A DNA stretch of 64,000 nucleotides from NCBI GenBank assembly GCA_038227995.1, contig JBBRPP010000028.1, positions 1 through 64,000 of the forward strand. Direction: 5' to 3'. Under the pieces are notes generated by a model, which ran no database searches, was not told where the DNA came from, and was given only the letters and a program-made list of their open reading frames with translations. Positions 59,405-64,000 of this stretch are shown in pieces (position 1 is the first letter of the stretch; every line of letters begins with the position of its first letter). The position numbers were made by a program, and so were the translations under genes. The stretch comes from WLMZ01 sp038227995. GTDB lineage: Bacteria; Actinomycetota; Acidimicrobiia; Acidimicrobiales; Ilumatobacteraceae.

Positions 59405-60284
59405 CGCCAACGTCTAGCACAGGGCCGCGTCGCGTCAGCAGCGTTGCTGACGCGCTGGTCAGGATGACGAGTCCGATGCCGATCGCCTGCATCACACCCA
59501 GCGACTCACCGAGCACCACGAAACCGGCAAGTGCAGCCGTGGCCGGATGGATGCTCATCATCACGCTGAACAGCCCGACCGGCAGCCGGCGCAGCGCGAG
59601 CATGTCGGTGGTGTAGGGCACGACCGAGCACAGCACACCCACCGCGATGCCGAGCAACAGGATGTGCGGGCGGAAGATTCCAGGCCCGACACGAACGAGC
59701 GCAAGCGGCAACGTCACGAACGCGGCGACCAGCGCGGCGATCGCCAATCCACCGTCAGGCTGTCGGCTACCGAGTGACCGGTTGAGGACGATGTACAGCG
59801 ACCAGCACGCGGCGGCGGTCAGGGCGAAGAGCACACCGACGACGTCGAGGTCGTGGACGCCGCCGGTCAGCATCACGACACCGAGCGCAGCCATCAACGC
59901 GAGCACCGCGTCGATCCAACGCCGCGAACTGGCCAGCGCGACTGCGACCGGGCCGAGGAACTCGAGCGTGATCGCGACGCCGAGCGGCAGGCGGTCGATC
60001 GATTCGTAGAGGCTGGTGTTCATCACGGCCATCACCAATCCGAGGCAGACGGGAACAGCGATCGACCGCGCCGACCGACCGCGCAATGCCGGTCGCTGGA
60101 CAACGGTGAGCACGATGGCGGCAACGCTCAGCCGCAGCATGACGACGGCAATCGGACCGACCTCGGGGAACAGCGTTGCCGCCAGCGCTGCGCCGAACTG
60201 CAGCGAGCCCACTCCACCGAAGATGAGCGCGACGCCACTGCCGATGCCGTCTCGGCGAATTCCGGTCGTGTGGGCTGCGGACAC
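59382..60284 (-). CDS. EamA-family exporter (RhtA-like)
   Basis: 300 residues with ten hydrophobic helices. Patterns such as LPLGVAITLEFLGPVAVALA and LRRLPVGLFSVMMSIHPA are characteristic of the RhtA threonine/homoserine exporter group. Likely amino-acid efflux. Divergent from a LysR regulator at 60354, which may control it. Confidence 0.82.
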   Translation of the reverse strand: MSAAHTTGIRRDGIGSGVALIFGGVGSLQFGAALAATLFPEVGPIAVVMLRLSVAAIVLTVVQRPALRGRSARSIAVPVCLGLVMAVMNTSLYESIDRLPLGVAITLEFLGPVAVALASSRRWIDAVLALMAALGVVMLTGGVHDLDVVGVLFALTAAACWSLYIVLNRSLGSRQPDGGLAIAALVAAFVTLPLALVRVGPGIFRPHILLLGIAVGVLCSVVPYTTDMLALRRLPVGLFSVMMSIHPATAALAGFVVLGESLGVMQAIGIGLVILTSASATLLTRRGPVLDVGDEHPTIR

Positions 60285-60353
60285 GATCGAGAACGTACGA
60301 GGTCTCCCGCGACAAGTGAAATGACTGGTGCGAGCTATCTATGCTTGGTAGTC

Positions 60354-61223
60354 ATGGATCTGGAGCTGAGGCATCTGCGCTGCCTCGTGGCGGTCGCCGA
60401 GGAGGGAACGCTCACCGATGCAGCCATCGCCTTGGGCCTCACGCAGTCCGGTGTGTCGCGCGCGCTCGCCCAGCTGGAGGACCGTCTCGGCGTCCGACTC
60501 GTCCAACGGACGACGCGCAGCCTGGCCCTGACGGCAGAAGGTGTTGCCTTCCGCGACGAAGCGCTGCGAGCGATCTCCGCCGTCGACGACGCGATCGCTG
60601 CGGCTCACGGAAAGGTGCGCCCGCTGCGCCTCGGCTACTCGTGGGCCGCGGCCGGCGAGCACACCAATGCGCTGCTGCGACAGTGGCGCGCCGCGCACCC
60701 CGACATCGATCTGCAGGTCCTGCGCTGTGAGGATCGCACGGCCGGTCTGGACGGCGGCAGGGTGGATGTCGCACTCGTGCGGCTCGTGATCGAACGTCCG
60801 CACGTCGTCGAGGAACCGCTGTTCACCGAACCTCGCTTCCTCGCTGTCGCCGACGACCACCCGCTGGCACTGCGCAAGTGCGTCGCACTGCGCGATCTCT
60901 GCGACGACACGCTCGTCATCAGCTCGTCGACCGGCACGACATCACTCGACCTGTGGCCCCCGCATGCCGCGCCGCAACGGGTGATCGACCTCCACAACGT
61001 CGACGAGTGGTTGACCGCGATCGGTTCCGGCCAGGGCATCGGCGTCACGCCGGCGTCGACGACGAACCAACACGCGCGTTCGGGAATCACGTTCGTGCCG
61101 ATCACCGATGCGCCTCCGGTCACGACGTACCTGGCGCACAACGACACACGAAAGCATCCGCGCCACGATGAGTTCATCGCACTCGCGCGCAAGGTGGTTC
61201 GGGCCGGCCGCCGTCAGCGTTGA
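60354..61223 (+). CDS. LysR-family transcriptional regulator
   Basis: 289 residues from ATG 60354. N-terminal helix-turn-helix LRHLRCLVAVAEEGTLTDAA followed by LTQSGVSRALAQLEDRLGVRL; the remainder is the ligand-binding domain. Upstream, CTATCTATGCTTGGTAG (CTA-N11-TAG) has a LysR-type T-N11-A geometry. It probably regulates the divergent RhtA-like exporter. Confidence 0.88.
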   Translation: MDLELRHLRCLVAVAEEGTLTDAAIALGLTQSGVSRALAQLEDRLGVRLVQRTTRSLALTAEGVAFRDEALRAISAVDDAIAAAHGKVRPLRLGYSWAAAGEHTNALLRQWRAAHPDIDLQVLRCEDRTAGLDGGRVDVALVRLVIERPHVVEEPLFTEPRFLAVADDHPLALRKCVALRDLCDDTLVISSSTGTTSLDLWPPHAAPQRVIDLHNVDEWLTAIGSGQGIGVTPASTTNQHARSGITFVPITDAPPVTTYLAHNDTRKHPRHDEFIALARKVVRAGRRQR

Positions 61224-62023
61224 TGCGCAGCGGCGCGCGCTCGGCCGGTCACGCGGCGAGCGACGTCGAGGCTCAGTCGAGTCGGGCCGACGCCCTGGTG
61301 CACGGCCTCGAGCAAGCGTTGAAGTTCGCGCTCGGTGCGGCGCGCTCTGCCGCGACTGGTCGACGCGACACCGACCCCGATGATCAACGCGACCGGTGAC
61401 ACGAGGATCGCGACAGGCGACGCGACCACGGCCGCAATAGCCGCACCGGTCACGCCGATCGTGCCGACGGCAGCACCACCGATGACTGCGTGCTTGCGGT
61501 TCATGGTTCGATCGGCGCTGATCCGGACGACGCACGAACCATCGGCCACGTCGCGTGCAGTCGCCGTGATCTGGCTGACATCACCGAGCTGACCTTCGCC
61601 GGTGGTGGCGCGGACGGCACGCATCGTCGCGCCCATCACACCGCTGCGTTTGCTCCACTCGCCCTGGCCGGCGCGCAGCCGGTCGCGGCGCAGGTGATGG
61701 CCGTCGACGAGCCATTCGTCGAGCTGCCGCAGTGCGGTCTCCGCGACGACAGCCATCTCGTCGTCCGCGCTGACGATCGCCGGACCGAGCAGCCGATCGC
61801 CGACGCTGCGTGCCGGTGGAGGACCGAGCCGTTCGATCGCGATCGATCGATGCATCACCTCGGGCGAGATGCCGACCTCGCCTGCAGCGGCGATCAGCGC
61901 CCCGACCTCGACGGTCGCGATCGGATCAGGCTTGCCGTCAGCGTCGGCCAGTTCGGCAGCGCGCCGCAGGATCCGGCTCACCGCGTCGCGGTCCAACTGC
62001 TCGTCGTCGACCATCGAGGTCAC
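61214..62023 (-). CDS. Uncharacterised membrane-associated protein
   Basis: 269 residues. The N-terminal half has helical character (LDRDAVSRILRRAAELADADG), and a hydrophobic segment (about 185-225, two close helices) sits before a basic C terminus (STSRGRARRTERELQRLLEAV). I do not recognise a family. It overlaps the LysR 3' end by 10 bases, convergent. Confidence 0.6.
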   Translation of the reverse strand: MTSMVDDEQLDRDAVSRILRRAAELADADGKPDPIATVEVGALIAAAGEVGISPEVMHRSIAIERLGPPPARSVGDRLLGPAIVSADDEMAVVAETALRQLDEWLVDGHHLRRDRLRAGQGEWSKRSGVMGATMRAVRATTGEGQLGDVSQITATARDVADGSCVVRISADRTMNRKHAVIGGAAVGTIGVTGAAIAAVVASPVAILVSPVALIIGVGVASTSRGRARRTERELQRLLEAVHQGVGPTRLSLDVARRVTGRARAAAHQR

Positions 62024-62033
62024 ACTACGGCGG

Positions 62034-62795
62034 TCAGCGCACCGCCGTCGTTCCCCCGTCGACCACCAGGTGCGTACCGGTGATGAACGAGGCCTCGGCC
62101 GACATCAGGAAGCGGACGGCGCCGGCAATCTCCTCTGGCCGACCGAGCCTTCCGAGCAACGACGTGGACTCCATGTGCTCGCGCAGTCCTGGGAACTGCA
62201 GCGACGGAGCGAGCATCGGCGTCTCGATGTAGCCCGGGCAGACGGCGTTGACGCGGACGGGAGCGAGTGCGGCAGCAAGCGATCGGACGAGGCCGATCAG
62301 ACCGGCCTTCGACGCACAGTACGCCGGGATCGCGGGGTGCCCGACGACGCCTTCGATCGACGAGATCGCGACCGCGGCCGAGCCGGGCAGCGACGCCATG
62401 TCGGGTGCCGCGGCCTGCATCACCATCGCGAACGCGCGCAGGTTGACATCGAGCACGAAGTCCCACTTGTCGTCGGTCAGGGTGCCGATCATGTCGGCGC
62501 TGACGACGCCGGCCGCGTGCACGACGCCGCCGATCGGGCCCAACGCGTCGCGACTCGCCGCCACCGCGGATTCGACCGCCTCGCGATCGGTGACGTCGAT
62601 CGCGAATCCAACTGCGCCGGCACCGTGCAGCCCGTCGAGGTCGGCGGCATGTTGCACGGCAGCATCGCCGGCCAGGTCCCACAGTGCGACGGCGCGACCC
62701 ATCGATGCGAGGGCCGTTGCGCACGCAAGGCCGATGCCGGACGCACCACCGGTCACGATGACGGGGCTGGATGTGATGTTCTGCTCAGTGGACAC
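62034..62795 (-). CDS. Short-chain dehydrogenase/reductase
   Basis: 253 residues from GTG 62795; a GTG at 62810 is an alternative. TGGASGIG cofactor motif, active-site Ser in ISSIEG, YCASK catalytic pair, and CPGYIETPML. A standard-length classical SDR; substrate unknown. Confidence 0.87.
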   Translation of the reverse strand: MSTEQNITSSPVIVTGGASGIGLACATALASMGRAVALWDLAGDAAVQHAADLDGLHGAGAVGFAIDVTDREAVESAVAASRDALGPIGGVVHAAGVVSADMIGTLTDDKWDFVLDVNLRAFAMVMQAAAPDMASLPGSAAVAISSIEGVVGHPAIPAYCASKAGLIGLVRSLAAALAPVRVNAVCPGYIETPMLAPSLQFPGLREHMESTSLLGRLGRPEEIAGAVRFLMSAEASFITGTHLVVDGGTTAVR

Positions 62796-62870
62796 GGCGC
62801 ATTGTCCCACCCACCACCGATGTGGCCCGAACCGTGGTCGCGCTGCGCGGTCGGCGGTACCGTCGGCCGG

Positions 62871-63782
62871 ATGAAGTTCTCACTCTGGACATCGAACTCA
62901 CGACCCTGGGACGAGATGCTGAGCATCGCCACCTATGCGGACATCACCGGTTGGCACAGCCTCTGGTACGCCGACCACTTCATGTCGCAGACACCAGACG
63001 ACACGCCGGGCGATGACGACGCGCTCGAGTGCTGGTCGATCCTCGCGGCCGTCGCGGCGAGCACGCAGCGATTGCGATTGACCTCGATGGTCTCGCCAGT
63101 GACGATCCATCATCCGGTCGTGCTCGCCAAGCGGGTCACGACGGTCGACCGCATCAGCGGTGGCCGCGTCGTGTTCGGGCTCGGCGCCGGGTGGCAGATC
63201 AACGAGCACGCCGCTTACGGCTTCACCCTGCCCGCGCCGGGCGAACGAGTCACTCACTTCATCGAGTCGCTGGAGGTGATCCGCCACCTGTTCGACGACG
63301 AGCGGGCGACGTTCGCCGGCCGGTGGTACAACCTCACCGACGCGCCGTTCGAGCCGAAGCCGGTGCAGTCGCCACTTCCACTGTTGGTCGGCACCGGTGG
63401 GTCGCGGATGATGCGAGCCACCGCGCTCTACGCGAACGAGTGGAACACGTGGGGCGACCCGGCGATGGTCGGTGAACGCACCGAGCAGTTCCGCACCGCG
63501 TGCGAAGCTGTCGATCGCGACTTCGACGCCGTCCGCCGCTCCGCGCAGGCAATGGTGTTCTTCACCGACAGCGACGCGAAGCGCGATGCGTTGCTCGCCA
63601 AGGTGCCTGCAGGTCGATCGTTGGTCGGCAGCAGTGCTCAGCTCGTCGACCAGATCGGCGGCTACATCGATCTCGGCGTCGACGAGTTCGCCCTGCCCGA
63701 CTTCACGCTCGGGGAATCCTCAACCCAGCGCCGCGAGTTGATCGAACGTTTCTGGGACGAGGTCGCCAGCCAGTTCGGCTGA
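62871..63782 (+). CDS. Luciferase-like (probably F420-dependent) oxidoreductase
   Basis: 303 residues from ATG 62871. Patterns of the LLM family: GWHSLWYADHFM, RLTSMVSPVTIHHPVVLAKR, VDRISGGRVVFGLGAGWQ and PLLVGTGGSRMMRATA. Most actinobacterial members of this size use the deazaflavin F420. Its 3' end overlaps the convergent gene at 63720 by 63 bases. Confidence 0.85.
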   Translation: MKFSLWTSNSRPWDEMLSIATYADITGWHSLWYADHFMSQTPDDTPGDDDALECWSILAAVAASTQRLRLTSMVSPVTIHHPVVLAKRVTTVDRISGGRVVFGLGAGWQINEHAAYGFTLPAPGERVTHFIESLEVIRHLFDDERATFAGRWYNLTDAPFEPKPVQSPLPLLVGTGGSRMMRATALYANEWNTWGDPAMVGERTEQFRTACEAVDRDFDAVRRSAQAMVFFTDSDAKRDALLAKVPAGRSLVGSSAQLVDQIGGYIDLGVDEFALPDFTLGESSTQRRELIERFWDEVASQFG

Positions 63783-64000
63783 CGTCCCGAACAGGGCGTG
63801 TTCGATCCACGACCAGCCCCACACCTCGAACGGATGCACCTTGCACGACACCGCCCAGCGGTCGGCCTCGAATGCGGTCAAGCCACTGCGGCAATGAGCC
63901 TGGGCGACTTCGATCGGAATCCCGAGGGAAACGGCCACCGATCGCAGCGACCGACGCGGCAGCAACCCCAGCGGCCCCCCGGTGAGAAGCGGCGACACGT
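63720..64000 (-). CDS. Partial gene cut by right window edge, HTH-like
   Basis: The frame enters from the right edge; a GTG at 63998 may be an internal codon. The visible part includes TAFEADRWAVSCKVHPFEVW, a helix-turn-helix-like pattern seen in small actinobacterial DNA-associated proteins (often near HNH or phage genes). Function not assigned. Confidence 0.4.
   Translation of the reverse strand, partial: VSPLLTGGPLGLLPRRSLRSVAVSLGIPIEVAQAHCRSGLTAFEADRWAVSCKVHPFEVWGWSWIEHALFGTSAELAGDLVPETFDQLAALG

Overview
The window is high-GC DNA with short intergenic gaps and many ATGA/GTGA start-stop overlaps. Its gene content suggests a free-living actinobacterium, possibly of the class Acidimicrobiia: a probable F420-dependent luciferase-like monooxygenase, several Rieske oxygenases, acyl-CoA dehydrogenases, a TAP-type hydrolase, GTG starts and an LPXTG surface protein. 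That placement is inferred from gene content only. No rRNA, CRISPR array or intact prophage is present.

Region 1 (1-10594): the left edge carries the tail of an IS30-like transposase next to a truncated lipoprotein gene, then an ECF sigma factor with a membrane-anchored partner and a cation/proton antiporter. From 3312 to 10594 lies the most unusual block: a 732-residue Cys-rich protein of unknown function, a TPR-CHAT protease, a cytosolic-looking subtilase with an intact triad and six tandem NPVAFP hexapeptides, a small beta-rich protein and a second sigma factor. I read this as one regulated proteolytic module, possibly a conflict or cell-death system.

Region 2 (10701-20612): envelope genes. 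They are a PAP2 phosphatase, a TasA-like fibre protein with its SipW-type signal peptidase, a type IV pilin fused to a PA14 domain, a LysM/lytic-transglycosylase protein and a 1111-residue sortase-anchored repeat protein. Three tRNA genes (Arg-ACG, Ser-GCT, Ser-TGA) lie among them.

Region 3 (20625-25481): an XRE/nucleotidyltransferase toxin-antitoxin pair sits directly after tRNA-Ser(TGA), with a perfect 18-bp palindrome at its promoter. It is followed by a TAP-family hydrolase and a divergent acyl-CoA dehydrogenase/MarR pair sharing a palindromic operator.

Region 4 (25498-34934): catabolic genes. A minus-strand operon encodes two amidohydrolases (one frameshifted by an 8-bp tandem duplication), a Rieske oxygenase, a P450 lacking the usual I-helix threonine, and a RarA-C-terminal-like protein. 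Divergent from it is a Rieske-family oxygenase that has lost its whole iron-sulfur binding region, coupled to a PhyH dioxygenase, then a LacI regulator.

Region 5 (35136-41284): a membrane SGNH hydrolase, an IS481 remnant, small START/DUF1801 proteins, a pair of matching palindromes in a 568-bp gap, and a 2OG-Fe(II) oxygenase.

Region 6 (41442-51274): an NMT1-type ABC importer followed without significant gaps by an adenosine-deaminase-like enzyme, adenine deaminase, an acyl-CoA-dehydrogenase-fold flavoenzyme and a second adenosine-deaminase-like enzyme, with an intact Rieske oxygenase convergent at the end. This looks like uptake and breakdown of a purine or purine-like compound.

Region 7 (51495-64000): mostly ordinary metabolic and transport genes. 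They include two hydrolases, a GGDEF cyclase, a nucleoside hydrolase, an aldo-keto reductase, two EamA exporters, two SDRs, a LysR regulator and a luciferase-like monooxygenase, ending in a gene cut by the window edge.
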